Shown here: positions 11,310 to 25,089 of the stretch, in pieces
Layout: the number at the start of each line of letters is the position of its first letter
How positions within the stretch are numbered: position 1 is the stretch's first letter
Source of the DNA: Selaginella tamariscina
Lineage: Eukaryota > Streptophyta > Lycopodiopsida > Selaginellales > Selaginellaceae
DNA: 64,000 bases
NCBI GenBank assembly: GCA_003024785.1
Contig: PUQB01000477.1
Coordinates: 1 to 64,000, forward strand
Direction: 5' to 3'
Translations under genes and position numbers: made by a program
The notes under the pieces: model-generated
What the model was told of the DNA's origin: nothing
Seen by the model: only the letters and a program-made list of their open reading frames with translations
Databases searched by the model: none

Positions 11310-14251
11310 CAAGATTGCACTTCCATTTATTACACTACCAGTGAACATATGCTCTTAATCATAAACTTTTCATGTTAGTTTTATTGATGTGGAATTAAAG
11401 TTACACTGTGGTTCCCCTACGTCATAAACTTTTAAGTTAGTTTTATTAATATGAAATTAAATTCTGATTTATATTGCACACAAAAAGATTAAAAGATCTC
11501 CATATGATGCATTATTTTTTAACATGTCAAACATAAGTCACAACTTAAAATACAATGTGGAAAATTGACTATTATGGAAGTAAATTGTTAATAACTTATG
11601 AAAAGGATAGTTATTGATATGTTTTAAATATTATCCATGCCTTAGCATTACGATGAAAAGATGTTTTTTTAATTACTTAATTACTAAAATGATGCTTAAC
11701 ATTCATTTGTTATAATGCACATATGAGTAAAACAAATTTGCTATATTAAAAACAAACATAGGTTCAACACAAACCTTAACATAAGCCATGAACTTGAAAT
11801 ATAGAACATTATTAAACTGATAACTAGCTATTTTACCAGTAAAACCATGCATATATGCGTACAAGCTCTTTATTTTCATTGCCCTTTCCAATTTAACACA
11901 TGTCTGTCATGCAGTGGAACATATAACAATACCATTTATATACAGGGTTCATTTTTTATGTTAATTTAAAACCTGTCGAGCTTTGGTGAAGACACTGAAA
12001 GTATCATGTGGGAAAATCTTGATATACATCCTGGGAAGGTTTATATATAACAGAACAGAGTACTCACGTGCATTTCCACCAGAAGGAAAGACCAATAGTT
12101 ATTTATTATAATTTTATATATATATTTTCTAAACTTTCATAGGCTGAGTCGCTATTTTCCATCAAGTCAACAATGTATTACAGAGACGTGTCCCTAGATT
12201 GATGGCGATGGGTTAATTTAGGAGAGATGTAGCTAAGGACAAACTGGGAAAAATATGACCTATGTTTACATGGTATATATTTATTTTCACTGTTTATGGC
12301 AATACCTTATGTCTCTACATGCATATCTTTATGAGCATATACCAAATAAGTGGTACAAATGTAAAGAGCACTAAACACTTGGCACACATGTAAAGAACCC
12401 TTTCACCCTTTATGTCCCGAATAGCAACCTTTTCTTATGTGGGGCCAAACATCACTTTCTTATTGGAGCCGTGCTTGATTCTCATCTCCACTTGGCTCCT
12501 TTATGTATATAAAAGGGTAGTCACTGGTCAAACCTTGGTCAACGAAATCCATTTAAAACATTTACACGTTTACTTTAAGAGAACGGTGCTGATCATAAAT
12601 CAACTATTAAACTTAATAATTACTAATAATAATATTAATAATATGGATAACATATGCTTGGCACTTTCAGTGGGACGTAAGCAGCATATTGAAGATTAAC
12701 AACATTGAGATTGACTTGACATTAAAATAACTAATTAAGTTAAAACATGTTAATTATGTATATTTATATTATAAATTTAATGTGCATCACGATAAGATTT
12801 GATTGTTGAAATGTCATCTCAGAGATGCTCTTTTCTTGACCCACCAGGGTAACAATGTGTAAATACGTGATAGATACTTTGACTTTAAACTAAAAATATA
12901 CATATATACATGTGTGCATTAAATGTATATATATAGGGTTTGTCCGAATGGATAGTGAAAGCTTAGCCAATAGGGGCATATTGATGGACCACTTACATGC
13001 CGTGTGCTTTTGAAATAACATGTCCCTTTTTAAGTATTTTGTTTATTTCAACTTCTGTTTATTTTTATATATTATTAAGTCGTCATTTTAACTATTAGTA
13101 TAAACTATGTCCCTATCTAAAATATTATTTTAAGAAATGTATGCTAAATTTGTACTCTATTTCAAAAGATTAATTAATATATTATTTACAATTTTCAAGC
13201 TTTTAACTGCATACAACGTGCACAATGACATGTAACCACACGTTACAAGGCACTTATCCCGAGTCATGCATTGCACGTACAGGAAGACTTCTGCATGTGA
13301 TAAGGTGTTTTTAACTTAATAAGTAATATCATTATAATGTTTGAATGTAATTTTCTTATATTAGGATTTTGTAACTTCAATGTATAACTTGTATAATATC
13401 TCAGAATTCCCAGATCATGTAGAAATAAGGGGTTAAGGCACGGGGTTCTAAACATATGTAGAACTTAAATAGATTTAAAAAGAAATTTATAAAATATTAA
13501 CAAATTAACATGATAGATTATATTCTTGTCCAAACGCTGTGAGTTTGTTCTATTCTAAATATTAATTTAAAGGTTTATTTTATAAGATTGTCTAGGATCA
13601 ATCAATCTTTTTCAAACTGTGATATCCTTAATTTATGCGTTTATCAATATAATATATAATAAGAATGTTATTAGTTTATTAGTATATGAATATAAAATAT
13701 ATTGTATTAGTTTATCATAAAACTGGTGGAAGCATAAGCTGTAAAAGAAATTGAAAATAACACCATATTATACATGTACTAGGAATACACACACACATGT
13801 AAAACATAACTCTCTTTATCTCTCGATTTTTAAGTTTTTATATTAATGTTTTACATGGTATAACTTGAGAATAACTTAATAAGCCAAGGTATTATTTGTG
13901 CGAAATAAAGTATATAGAGCAAATATATGGAAATGTATATGTATTCTTTATAAGTTTTTAAATATTTATATTTAATTTTAAATTAACATTTTAATTTTAT
14001 ATAATTTATACTCTTGTAAATTTATAATTTCTCTCTATATATGTTTTACTTCTCAGTTACTTAAAACACAAATACTATTTATTCCGGCTTTAATCCGACG
14101 GTCAGAGACCACGTAGCATATATTCTAAAACGAACATTCATATGCACACTTTACACAAAGCATTATAGTCAATTCTAGAAAGAATATACACACACAATAT
14201 TTATATATACAACGCACTCCAAAGTATACATAAACAATGCATATATATATA

Positions 14252-14303
<52 letters not shown>

Positions 14304-15266
14304 TGTGTGTGTGTGTGTGTGTTTAAAAGTCAAGGCATACACACTAAAGCATACACAAAGCCATGAAGCTACATTTTGAGGCATGTAAATTATAACCATC
14401 CAAGATATCAAGATATTAGGACTTTTGAACAGCATGCATATAAAATATATTAACGATATATAAATTGTGTGTACCTACTGGTAAATATATATTAATTTTA
14501 TCTTACCTGTATATAGGAGTTGAGGTTATTTTGTGTATTTACAAAAATATTCTAGCATATATATAAACATTGTAAATTTCTTATTACTCAAATATAATAT
14601 AAAGAGCATATTCGTATTTTACACGCATATTTTATGTATCTGTGCATATGTTTGAATACGTAGGCTGTAGAAGAGAGTCATAGGTTATTGCAGATAATCT
14701 TGGGTGCACATTTTCAACAAAAGAACATATTGTATTATGTCAATGAAATGCATGTGTGCACACAAATTTTTTGTTAATATTTATATGAACTTCAAAGTAA
14801 TATACTCAAGGTGAATGTATTCTTTTTCAACTGTAATCAATATAATTAATAAATAGTTCAATGTCTTCAATTTTTTATTTTTTGTATTTTCTCTCCTTAT
14901 TTTCTATGTTTCTGCATTCTATGATATGAAATGATTTTACTTCAAAGTATTTTCATTAAACATATTAAATAACTTATTTATTTATTTGGATATAGTATTT
15001 TTTAGTTTTATTAAATTATTATATTATGTTAATCTAATAAATGATATATTAAATCAGCTAAATTCCTTTTAATTATTTAATATAATATTTTTATTAGTAT
15101 TATGCATACAAAATATAAATTTAAGAAAATGAAGATGCACACCACTTAATCTTAATAAGATACTACTCAAATATTGAGCTTCTCGTGCTGATGTAATAAA
15201 CTTGTAACTAATCCATCTTATTCAGCAACCTGAACCAACCAACAATATCTACAGATATAAGCAACA

Positions 15267-15304
<38 letters not shown>

Positions 15305-15920
15305 TGTGTGTGTGTGGTTGTTGTGGGTACAAGAGTTTATAGGTATATGGCTAGCTACAATATAATATTATATTGTATGTAGATATATACCTCTAATATA
15401 GGTTTATATCAATATGATATGTTCTACATATAATATGTATATCGTATTCCTCAAAACAATTAAAAACGTATAAATATTGAATTTTAACTTCATCATTTAA
15501 TTAATTAGCTTAGCAAATGGTTTGCTCCCCCTCTTGAAACTATGTTTATCCTCTCTGGATCACATCACCAGCTTTTAATGCTTTGACAATTAAACTTATT
15601 ATAATTTGTAACTCACAAATATTGAATTTACGACTTAATCCTTAGTGTATTCTATGGATATATGTGTGTGTGTGTGTGTTCTACATAAATATATCAAATT
15701 TGATATGAAATATATATTGAAGTTTATGTATATAGGTTAATAAGCTTGACATGAGAGAAAACAATGAAGATGTTAAATGTGAAGGATGTGTTGAGAGGGT
15801 GATAATTAATAAACAACCGAGGTATGTAAGTTTAATCCATGCATGTGTCGAAAATAATGAAGAATGATGGTGTGGAAATTCATAAGCTTCACACACACAC
15901 ATTTTAAATATATATATATA
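11310..15920. other. AT-rich gene-free spacer with microsatellites
   Basis: No domain-bearing frame. The small open frames here are microsatellite or AT-rich artefacts. Simple repeats visible are a TA/GA/GT composite at 14,238-14,320, an AC/AT/TG composite that could fold back on itself at 15,264-15,316, and a GT run at 15,662-15,680. Confidence 0.6.
14238..14320. repeat. Composite microsatellite (TA)n(GA)n(TG)n
   Basis: TA repeats pass into about 35 bases of GA repeats with one interruption, then into GTGTGT. The same GT/GA junction type recurs at 32,765-32,807, 32,992-33,027 and 49,323-49,392. Confidence 0.9.
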
Positions 15921-15923
15921 TGT

Positions 15924-16126
15924 TGTAAGATACTGTATATAATAAGGTATTATATATACACATGTGTATATACACACATGCGTAGTGACACATGGGTGGT
16001 GATTTGGCCCCATGTGTCAGCACCACATGTTGCATGTGTGCCATGTGCCAAAAGGTCTCCTGTATATAAGCAAGGTTTTGGGCTAAATAAGGTATCACAT
16101 TCTGTGCATATTTATTTGTTTTTTCA
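15924..16126 (+). repeat. 5' LTR of the gypsy element
   Basis: It shares most of its length with 20,416-20,617, including CACATGTGTATATACACACATGCG and the downstream GTCTC(C/T)TGTATATAAGCA. The latter contains a TATATAA box that probably served as the element's promoter. A tRNA primer-binding site could not be identified after its end. Confidence 0.8.
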
Positions 16127-16279
16127 TTGGTGAAGAAGTTGGGTATTCTTCTCTTTCGCCTCTTTCTTTTCTTGTTTTTATGATAATGAATGTGGAGACG
16201 GCTTTTAGTATTATTATGACTGCTATTAATGCATAAACTAAGTTATTAAAGCGCTTTGTTGAGGGTTCGTCCTCTTCTT

Positions 16280-19200
16280 CCTACATGAGCCTCTTGCTGG
16301 GGGATCTGCTTCTAATATGCCTTCATCTTCTTCACAAGCCACAAATCCAAAGGTTTGACCTTGATCTTTTTATGGTAATTCGGAAGATGATGTATACACT
16401 AGTTTAATCATTTCCAAATTATTGTTTGGTATCATGGTTAGGATGAGGCTTGTGCTCTCAAAGAATTCCCTACATGTTTGGATGGCCCGGCGCTCAAATG
16501 GTATAATGGATTGGTTGTGGAGATTCAAGCTAATAATAACTGATTGACGGAGTGCCTCAAACGTACGTTTGGCAAAATTGAAGACTCAAATGATGCTTTC
16601 CAATAATTACATGCAATACGATAACATCATGGTGAGTCTGTTATGCAATTCAATATTAGGTTCGAGGATTTAACTCGACGTGCATAGCCTAACATGCTTG
16701 AGCCCATTAAGCTTGGTATGTTATGGGTGACTATGCAACCTAAACGCCATGGTCCCCTTGGGTTACATGCTCCTCCTATTTAGTGTGATGATCCAATGGA
16801 GGTTGATGCTGCTGCATATGTGCCCGCACGACAAGCCCTTCGTGGTCGACCTCTTGCACATGGGCCACCTCGGGGCCAACCCCATGGGCACCTCCACCTG
16901 CACTTGCTCCGATTCCTGCCTGTGGTGGTCGAAATTCACATATTCGTGACAGGAGAAATTGAAACAATGCGGGTCGACCATTGCTGGGCATGTTGGGCAC
17001 TTGGACATCTTGGCGGGCATGTGATGTGTCAGAGTTTTAACCCAAAGGGCCAACACGTGGCAACACGTGGCTGCCAGGTGGCCATTCGTCATCACCCTGT
17101 GTGAGCAACGCTAAGTTTCCCAGAACAACCCCAACGACCCCTAGGGTTAGACTCTAATGCCCAAGTGGACAGGAGACTTAGGGTTTAGCCTAAGTCTCCC
17201 TAGAATGTCTCCCCCAGAACCCTTGAGGGATAACCCTAGTTGACTTAGGGTTTAGCCTAAGTCTCCCTAGAGTGTCTACCCCCAAAACCCTTGAGGGATA
17301 ACCCTAGTTGACTTAGGGTCTTGCCCTAGAAGACCTAGACAGGCTCATGCCCTAACCCCCATCAAGGAGACGTGTGTTCCACACATACCCCTGACAGAGC
17401 TAAGGCATCGTCACTTACCCCTTGAGGAATCACCCTCATCCGGGAGTACAACCCCTTTAGGGCGACAAGGGGTACCCTGAACCACGACTAACCCCTAAGG
17501 GTTTGAGTGGCCAAGTTATACCCTAGACCTAGGGCTAGTACTTAGTGAGGACACGAGTGTGCGCCGTAGGCGGACACGAGTGTTCTGCTAAGCAAACTCC
17601 CTAAGGCTAGGTTTGGGATAACCCTAAGCACATGACCTTGCGAGTGCCTCACGAAAGGGCTCCTGCTAACATGTTAGGTTGTTCAACCCTTGAATTCCAA
17701 GGAGAACACTCCCCTAGCCAAGTGTGCCAAAGCACACCTAGTTATGAGACCTAACCTCCCTTGAGCGGATGCCCAAGGCTTAGCACCCTAGTGCAAGCAC
17801 AAGCATGTCTGTTTGCTAAAGTATCCAACCCCTTGGCGACAAGCCCATGACATAACCCCAAAGGGCGTGCCTCAGGCGTTGTACCATGTGACGTTTAGCC
17901 CAGTGTCACATCTCCATGTGACACTGCCTTCCCCGATGTGGGCTATCATGCCATAGCCCTTAGATTCAAGAGTTGCACCAAGTGCCACAAACGTGGCTCC
18001 TAAATGCCAACTCTAGAACCCCTCAATGAACCCTCAGGAACCAAGTAATGTGAACCTGTCAAACAAGATCCCACGCCCACAGTTGGACAAGGACACGGAT
18101 GTGCCTTGCTTGGCCGTGAGTGCTACACCTAGCTTGACGTGGAGGAGGAGGCTGGAGACAAGCCTCAACCTCTGCCTCTTGGAACGTGCATTCCGACAAG
18201 ACCTCCCAGGCATGGATTCGCCAACGTTAAGGGTAAGCTACCCCGAAGGTGGGACGTACCCCTGGCATCTGGAAGTTAGGGCGGCACAACAGAGGGTTGT
18301 GCCTTGACGACACAAGCTAGAGCTTGCACCGGGAGAAGAGTAACGAGCTCAGTCATGAACCCAGGAACCCTCACTCCTATATACTACCTTATTTATGTGA
18401 CAGAGGCCCCCCCCCCTTTTCCTGTTTACATAAGTGGGCTAGCACTGAAATCTCATTCCCAGAGGGAACATACTTGGTGAGTTATCCATCGACCCCTAAA
18501 CCCTAACCTGTCAAACTGGGGGTATTTCTAAGCATATCCGACATGCCGAACTCACCGGAACTAGCCATTAATCCAACCGGGACACGGAAAACCAAGGTAA
18601 GAGTTTTCTAGATGGAAGTGCTAGCTTCGCCTAGAGTTTCTTGCAAATACCTAATGACACCCGGCCGGACCATCACTAGATATCCAAGTGCACTAAGCGG
18701 GCCTGTTTCTTCTACACTAGGGCTTATCAACATAGTACAGTAGGTAACAACAATCAACGTCCAAAGTAAAGAGGAGTCATAATAAAAACTATGACATGAT
18801 GTGTATCCTGATTGGCATCCACCACATCCAAGCTGGCGACCATACATTCCGGATGGTGTGCATGTGGCAGCCATTATGTCTTATGATGAGCTTCAATATG
18901 ATGAAGCCTCTCTTGCAAGTGGATCTGTTGCGGAAAATTAGGAATCGTACGGCGATGGAGGGATCCCGTGCGATGGAGACTTCACCTCCATGCTTTTTTC
19001 ACTATGTATATTAAGGATTGCAAGTTCCACTAGATCATCCAGTTTTCACATTTTTTGCATACATGATCCATCACCTGAGTATTGAACACACTGCATCGAA
19101 CAACTTAAGCAGCAATATGCAAGTTTGTTCAATTTAATCTGTTCCAAGGTGCACATGTGAAGATTTGACACTATATACCCACTTGCGATGCAAAGCCTTT

Positions 19201-20410
19201 CAAAATCTTGGTTCGACGTAGGTCACCAAAAGAGTTATCGAGCATGCGAACAATTATCACTAATATGATCGGTAAGCAGGTGTGTCGTTCATCACGAAGT
19301 CCATGGGCATGTGAACCTCATTTGGTTCTCAAGCCTGATGATCTCTACGATTTTGTGTGAATTACTGACCTTTCAACGATGTTACCCAAAGTTGTTTATC
19401 CACTTCCAAACTTTGCAGATCTATTAGAATCGATTAGGTTAGAGTCGATGGTTTACTAAGTTAGGTTGGCATTAGGATATTGGCAGGATTCTATGATTAA
19501 AGAGGATATTCCAAAAACGGCCTTTCGGACACCATTTGATCTTACGAGTTTTTGGTCATGCCCTTTGGATTGACTTCAGCTCCTGCCACCTTTCAATGCA
19601 TGATGGATGAGCTTCTTTTAGATATGCTCAATATCACTGTCGATTTCATTAATGATGTGCTAATGCATGGGTCTAGTTCTTGAGAGGTTAGGTATAAACA
19701 CTCATTTGCTTCTCTATATCATCCACAAACTAACGGTTTTGGTGGAGCGATTGAATCAAACCTTCAAGGGTATGATCTTGAATTATGTGAACTATCTCAA
19801 CCTCATGAGATCCCACTAGTTGTACTTGAACACGGACTGGGATTGGTATTTGCAATGCTTAAGATTTGCTTATGTAATAGGCATTTAGAATTCGATTAGT
19901 ATTTCTCAATTCAAGGCATTGTATAGATTGATAATAAGTTGCTTAGTGAATTGGGATTATCATCAAATCTGTCATGTGCTGAGGATGCAAAGATATGGGT
20001 TCGACATTTAGATGTTGTCTTGCCTCTTCTATGTACAGAGTCTACTGAACATCTTAGTCGAGCTCAAATATGGCAACAATCTTCTTATAATGCACAACAT
20101 CAAATTCCACTAGATTATGCTAATGGTGACTTAGTAATGATACGTTTTCCCAAGCTAACTGCACCTGGGCTTGCAACTGGTTTATTACATAAGTGGCTTG
20201 ATCCCTACCGAGTACTCTAAAAGGTTAGTCCTCAAGTGTATCAAGTACAATTAGTGGGATCTCATGAGGTTGAGATAGTTCACGTAGTTTGAATGAAACA
20301 GTTTGTCATTTGAAACTTGTTGAGTACATTCAGGCATACCTTAAATGAGCCAGTTCACATAGATCCAAGACCATCAGATCCATCACCATCTACACAGCCG
20401 TGGAGGGGAG
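16280..20410 (+). pseudogene. Gypsy gag-pol relic
   Basis: Read piecewise on the plus strand, the region holds a gag-like segment (16,430-16,700) and a zinc-knuckle remnant near 16,950-17,021. After the LTR insertion comes reverse transcriptase with the conserved stretch MPFGLTSAPATFQ (about 19,555-19,600), followed by FINDV where the catalytic YxDD box is expected. The relic then jumps straight to the late integrase (HPQTNG-like, near 19,710-19,740) and a GPY/F-like tail (19,939-20,220). RNase H and most of integrase are deleted. Stops are frequent. This is clearly non-functional. Confidence 0.7.
17027..18796 (-). mobile_element. Solo 1.7-kb LTR with perfect target duplication TGATG
   Basis: The plus strand reads TGTCAGAGTTTTAACCC...AAAAACTATGACA, the reverse of the copy at 38,265-39,969. 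TGATG occurs directly on both sides (17,022-17,026 and 18,797-18,801). It carries the family's CCCTAA-type motifs, an uninterrupted C tract near 18,407-18,416 and the step GGTAGCTTACCCTTAACG seen here in reverse. No coding interior is present. It lies in the zinc-knuckle region of the host gypsy element. Confidence 0.93.
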
Positions 20411-20415
20411 GATAA

Positions 20416-20617
20416 TGTAAGATACTATATATATAAGGTATTGTATATACACATGTGTATATACACACATGCGTAGTGACACATGGTGGTGATCTAGCCC
20501 CCATGTGTCAATGCCACGTGTTGCATTTGTGCCATGTGGTAGAAGGTCTCTTGTATATAAGCAGGGTTTTGGAGCTGAATAAGGTATCACATTCTGTGCA
20601 TATTTTCTGTTCTTTCA
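20416..20617 (+). repeat. 3' LTR of the gypsy element
   Basis: Direct repeat of 15,924-16,126, ending TTCTTTCA. It is preceded by the purine tract at 20,402-20,415. Confidence 0.8.
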
Positions 20618-20619
20618 AT

Positions 20620-22105
20620 GTGTGTGTGGAAATGAAATATTTGTTTAGCTCCATATCATAGGCTAGATTTGAAGGCTTTTAACAGTGCCAATGGAGTAGA
20701 AGTTCTTTATATGTATTGATCTTTGAACCATATATTTAAACACATATACACATATATACAAGGCTATTATGTATATATGTTTTAAAGTATATATTCCATA
20801 TATATATAATTACAAGTTTACTATGCATATATGTTTTTTACTAGTGTTAAAATGAAACATTTGTCTCTTCATATGAGGCTCATTTTCTAGCATATATTAC
20901 TTCATAGTGATACATTATTTTTTAAAAAAAAAATTATTTAATGTAATTTAAGTTTAATTGAACTAAAATAAATTTAGAGCGAATTAATCATATTTGACGT
21001 ACAATTTTGAATACGTCAGTTGAAATAAATTTAAATTAAATATTTAGTAATTTAACATCCGCATGAGACTGTTATTAAATATGTCAAGGTTAAATAAATC
21101 TAATTAAGTAGCATACTTATAAAATATGTAAATTTTATTACACATTTTCTTAAAAATATTCTAATAAAGTTAAATTGTAAATATATTGAATCTCGATCTT
21201 AATATGTTTCGTATAACTAGAAAGTTAAAGTTTTTTGACATGTGAGGTTTTGTCTTAGTTTAAGTTATAACTATGTTGTTTGATTGCAATTAGCATATGT
21301 TGTCCTGAAACTCACATTTAATTGCCTTGTTAATGTATATTATTAATTTATTGTAATTTTGTTTTAAAATCCATTTAGTTACGAAGTTAAGTTTTTGATA
21401 CACATACAAATATAAGGTTCAAAATTATCACACAATGCACACGTGTGAAAGGGTAAATTATGCAAAATGAATATAAATCTAATAGTTATATCTCTAGCTA
21501 GTATATGTATGTCTTTGTGCCATAATAAACTAGGGTAAATGAAGGTGCCGAAACACAACTTTAAACTGAATTAATTAAAATTGTTAACACATAATACTAA
21601 AATATAAGACTTTAATATAATCGATTTGACTTTGTCTATATAAATCTTGTACCACCCTTATTCAATAAGAAAAACAGTATATTTTTTATTCACTATCAAT
21701 GAAGTTGTTTGATATACTTATTATAAGTGGAGGTTAAACATGTTGTAATTTATTTTTATTTTATAAATGTTTTAGATAAATATTTTGCCTTTAATCCTTT
21801 CATGGCTGCAGCATGTAGGTCGTTCTTTGCTTGCACCAAAACGAGGGCCTATAAATAGTTGTGTTTTCAAAGTCATCTCCAATGAAGGATTAGGAGTTTG
21901 TAAGATAAATTTAAAGGATTAAGAATATATATAATTAATATACATAATCTTTGTCCGAATTCAAATTCAAAAATCATTGCTTGCTTGTGCTAATGAGGAT
22001 TGATATTCTTCAATATCAAAAATTGTCTGTTAAATTGAGATCAATCCAAACCATTCAAAAAACTTAAAACCCTTATAATAAAACATATTTTAAATTTTGA
22101 TTAAA
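20620..22105. other. AT-rich spacer, no gene seen
   Basis: No frame with a recognisable domain. TATATA-rich runs near 20,740-20,840. Nothing else identified. Confidence 0.6.
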
Positions 22106-22109
22106 CATG

Positions 22110-22277
22110 TGTCATAGTTTTAACCTAATGAGTTAACTACATGTACAAAGATTATGGAATATGTGAAAAATACCCAAGCGGACATGAGTCATTATTACTA
22201 AGGGATCTCTTGTAAACATAATTAGCCCTTTATCTTTCTGTCTTGTTGGCTTAAGAAGAAAGGGAAAGGATGTGATA
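22110..22277 (+). mobile_element. Short LTR, degenerate copy
   Basis: The sequence begins TGTCATAGTTTTAACC and ends GGATGTGATA, matching the 165-173 bp LTR family along its whole length with many substitutions. No target duplication is seen (ACATG versus ATCTA). Confidence 0.65.
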
Positions 22278-22519
22278 ATCTAAATGAGTTTTTAATATAA
22301 TTAATAAAATAATTATTAAAAAAATGTCACAAGATAATTGGTGGCAACTAATAGTTTTGTAGTGCAAATAAATATTGAACATTTCAACATGCTATATCAT
22401 GATCTATTTGTGGGCCCCACATTCATATCACTCATCAACTCCAATTGGCATTGAATTGTGAAACAAGAGGTTAATAGGAATATTTTACTAAAAGTGATAA
22501 AAAAAATCCCAAATTTGAA

Positions 22520-22900
22520 TTGACTTAAGCCTTTTAACACATATTTACAAATGATTTATTTTCAAAACATCTAAACATAAAAACCTCACACAATAAAGAT
22601 TTACTTGTCATGAATTGAGTCTTTTCACTTACCAATAACTCTCTCAAAGTTAAATACTTCAATAGTGGCCATTTAAAGCTAACCATGACAAGTTTATATG
22701 TCATTGTAATGGAAAGCCTACTTCTAATCAATGTCTTCATCAAATTGATCATGTTAAATCCACTCTCACAACTAATTGTGCTGCAACACTACACCATGCT
22801 GATTGTAATGATTTTCACTAAGTTAGGAAATTTATTCATTCAAGATGAATGCTCATGAATAACTCCCCACATATCAACGAGGCGTCTTTCCTTCCACTCT
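22520..22900 (-). pseudogene. hAT-like transposase C-terminal relic
   Basis: A minus-strand frame at 22,534-22,752, joined to the sequence upstream of it, contains a pattern of the form CESGFNMINLMKTLIRSRLS followed by YKLVMVSFKWPLLK. This resembles the dimerisation region near the end of hAT-family transposases and related plant zinc-finger proteins. Upstream residues (LVKIITISMV) also fit. No inverted termini were found, and the frame breaks before and after. The family call rests on pattern resemblance only. Confidence 0.4.
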
Positions 22901-23134
22901 TTAGTAAGCAATTTCATAATGCTTCAATCACACATAGTTGTTAGAAGATTGATATGAGCCAAGATCTTCATCAATGTAGAAAGATCCGAAGCAACCTCAA
23001 GCAACATGTTCATGATGTTGTTTAAGCATAGATGCAAATGCCTCATGGAATACTAATGTGTCTTGGAAATCCTCCCCACCCAAGCGTTTAAGCATCTCCG
23101 TACCCATGTAAGTGTTTTCCTTGCATAGACCTAG

Positions 23135-23178
<44 letters not shown>

Positions 23179-24290
23179 TATTATAATATCATGAAAAAAA
23201 CCAAACACACACAAACCTATATATGACAGTATGCACATGGATGTGGTGGGTCTAGGTCAACTGGATTGCTAGTTGTCTTTAGCAAGTGCTGAAACTCATA
23301 CCATGGCTATATTGAGTAAGTTATATGCTTTATCAATCCCCACCTGTCTCTATGAGAGTGATAAGTTGTCAAGTATGTTATGTATTTACATGTTATTAGG
23401 GACCAAAAATATAACATGTAGGAACATAATATACATATAAACTTTCCTACGGTAGAATAATTAGTGTGGTAGGAAAATCCTATAGGTACAGAAAAAATTT
23501 TACGACAGTAAAAAAATCTTACGCATGCAGGAAACAAACGTTATAATGGTTGATATGAGGACATGATTCGATTAGGGCAAGTAGGGGCAAGAAGGGGCTA
23601 GGAAGGCTATAAGACTATAGTGGAGCTATGGAAGATATGGAGAGCAATGCATGTGAGAGAGAATCTTTAAGAGAAAAGTAAGTTTCCACACTTATTATCT
23701 TTTTGTAATCATTTAGTAATGTAAGTGCATGATTATGATATATGATATATATTAAATATATTCTTGTCTTATGAATAAGATATTTTATAAATGCTATAAC
23801 ATGACAATGGCTAAAGCAAAATCTTATTTTTAACGTTAAAGACGAGATAAATTATATATAAGCTATTCTAAGTCAAAATCTCATAACCTTTAACTAAGAA
23901 ACATTTTCTACACTATGAATAGTGATTACTACACACATCGAAGTTTACCCATGTTAACACATGTCTTCCCCATAATAAAGACATCTTCTCCAGTAGTGCA
24001 TGCATAAGTGAAAATCACCATAATTTCATAACAATAAGGTGATTTTGGTGAGCACTATATTCACAAGTTCATGAAATTGAACCCTATAATCTAGACCTTA
24101 AAATCTAACCCATGTTGATTGGGATTGCTAATGCTCTTGGAATCGAACCCTTGGAATTTGACCCATGATTGGGATTGTTGATTCCTTGGAATTGGACCCA
24201 TGGAAGTCAACATACCTAGAATTGTGGAATTGGCCATCTAGAATCGGCTACACTACACGATTGGATTTATCTTAAATATAATAATTAATA
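22900..24290. other. Gene-free spacer with a microsatellite
   Basis: An ACAT/AT run lies at 23,131-23,178. The rest is AT-rich without a recognisable frame. Confidence 0.55.
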
Positions 24291-24305
24291 ATATAATTTT
24301 AAAGG

Positions 24306-24850
24306 ATGGTTGATCATGTTTTAACTTTCATACATGTTGCTGAGAGACTTCGCGTTTGGAAGACTTTCCATTGTGCTTTCTTTAATTTCTATAAGGCTTT
24401 CTATAGCATGCCCAAGAAGAAGTTATTACAATGCCTCATGAAGTTGGATGCTTTGATACATTTAACAGGCGGTTCATACCATCTATAAGCTAGTGAAGAT
24501 GGAAGGCACAAATGAGGTGTTGAGATGTTGGTGTCAATCAAGGATGCCCACTCTCCCCCATCCGTATATAGACATGTTAGAAACTCTTGCTTGTCAGATG
24601 ATTGAACCACCTGTCACATTCAATGGTAAACCCATGTACTTGCTGCTAAGCAAATGATTTGTTTTCTTGAGCAACAATACATGGATCTACTTGTAGAATT
24701 CTATAATTAGATGGACTTTAATGTGAATCTTACTAAGTTCAATATGTCACATTTGATGTCCTCACTTGGGTACCCATGGAAGTCAGACAAGCTAGCAAGA
24801 ACATGGGTTGTATGCTATACATTTGAAAGTGCATGTCACACACACAACAT
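24306..24850 (+). pseudogene. LINE reverse transcriptase relic
   Basis: The plus strand encodes a non-LTR reverse transcriptase fragment. It has a DHVLTFIHVAER stretch, then FYKAFYSMPKKKLLQCL (the FDKAFDSV-type block that holds a catalytic aspartate, here mutated to Tyr). A frame change leads to WCQSRMPTLPHP, corresponding to the conserved QGCPLSP block, and a late segment near 24,700-24,760 resembles the NLTKT-type motif. Stops and frameshifts are present throughout. The usual YADD box and both ends are missing, so this is a 5'- and 3'-truncated dead copy. Confidence 0.65.
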
Positions 24851-25089
24851 TAAAATTTGATGACTTAAGAGGTACTTTTAGGAAGCACTAGTGATTCTAG
24901 TAACCCTCTACACGGGCCTTAGTGTCTCAATTACATTATTGGGGCAACTAAGTAGATCTACATGCATTTCACTCTTGAGTGTACAATCTATATAGTGATG
25001 ATGTGGCTAGTCATTGCCATGGTAATGGTATATGTACCTCTACTTTTCTACATGGTAGTGAAGCTTGCATGAGTGATCATGTAGCCATG

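Larger units (their letters stand above)
15924..20617 (+). mobile_element. Decayed Ty3/gypsy element with both LTRs
   Basis: Two direct repeats of about 200 bp (15,924-16,126 and 20,416-20,617) start TGTAAGATACT and end near TTTTTTCA/TTCTTTCA. A purine tract, GGAGGGGAGGATAA, lies just before the second copy, as expected for a polypurine tract. The interior holds gag, a zinc-knuckle remnant, RT and integrase relics on the plus strand. ATGT is shared at both outer edges as a possible target duplication, but the left edge lies in a TA/TG microsatellite. A 1.77-kb solo LTR interrupts the interior. No frame is intact, so the element cannot be autonomous. Confidence 0.8.

Noticed and set aside
12412-12699. 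95-codon open frame in AT-rich spacer
   Set aside because: Contains Asn-rich TAATAA-derived sequence and no recognisable domain. Likely chance.
16749-17104. Several overlapping frames of 66-110 codons on both strands
   Set aside because: They arise from the GC-richer gag/zinc-knuckle relic and the LTR that interrupts it. The only meaningful reading is the broken gypsy frame.
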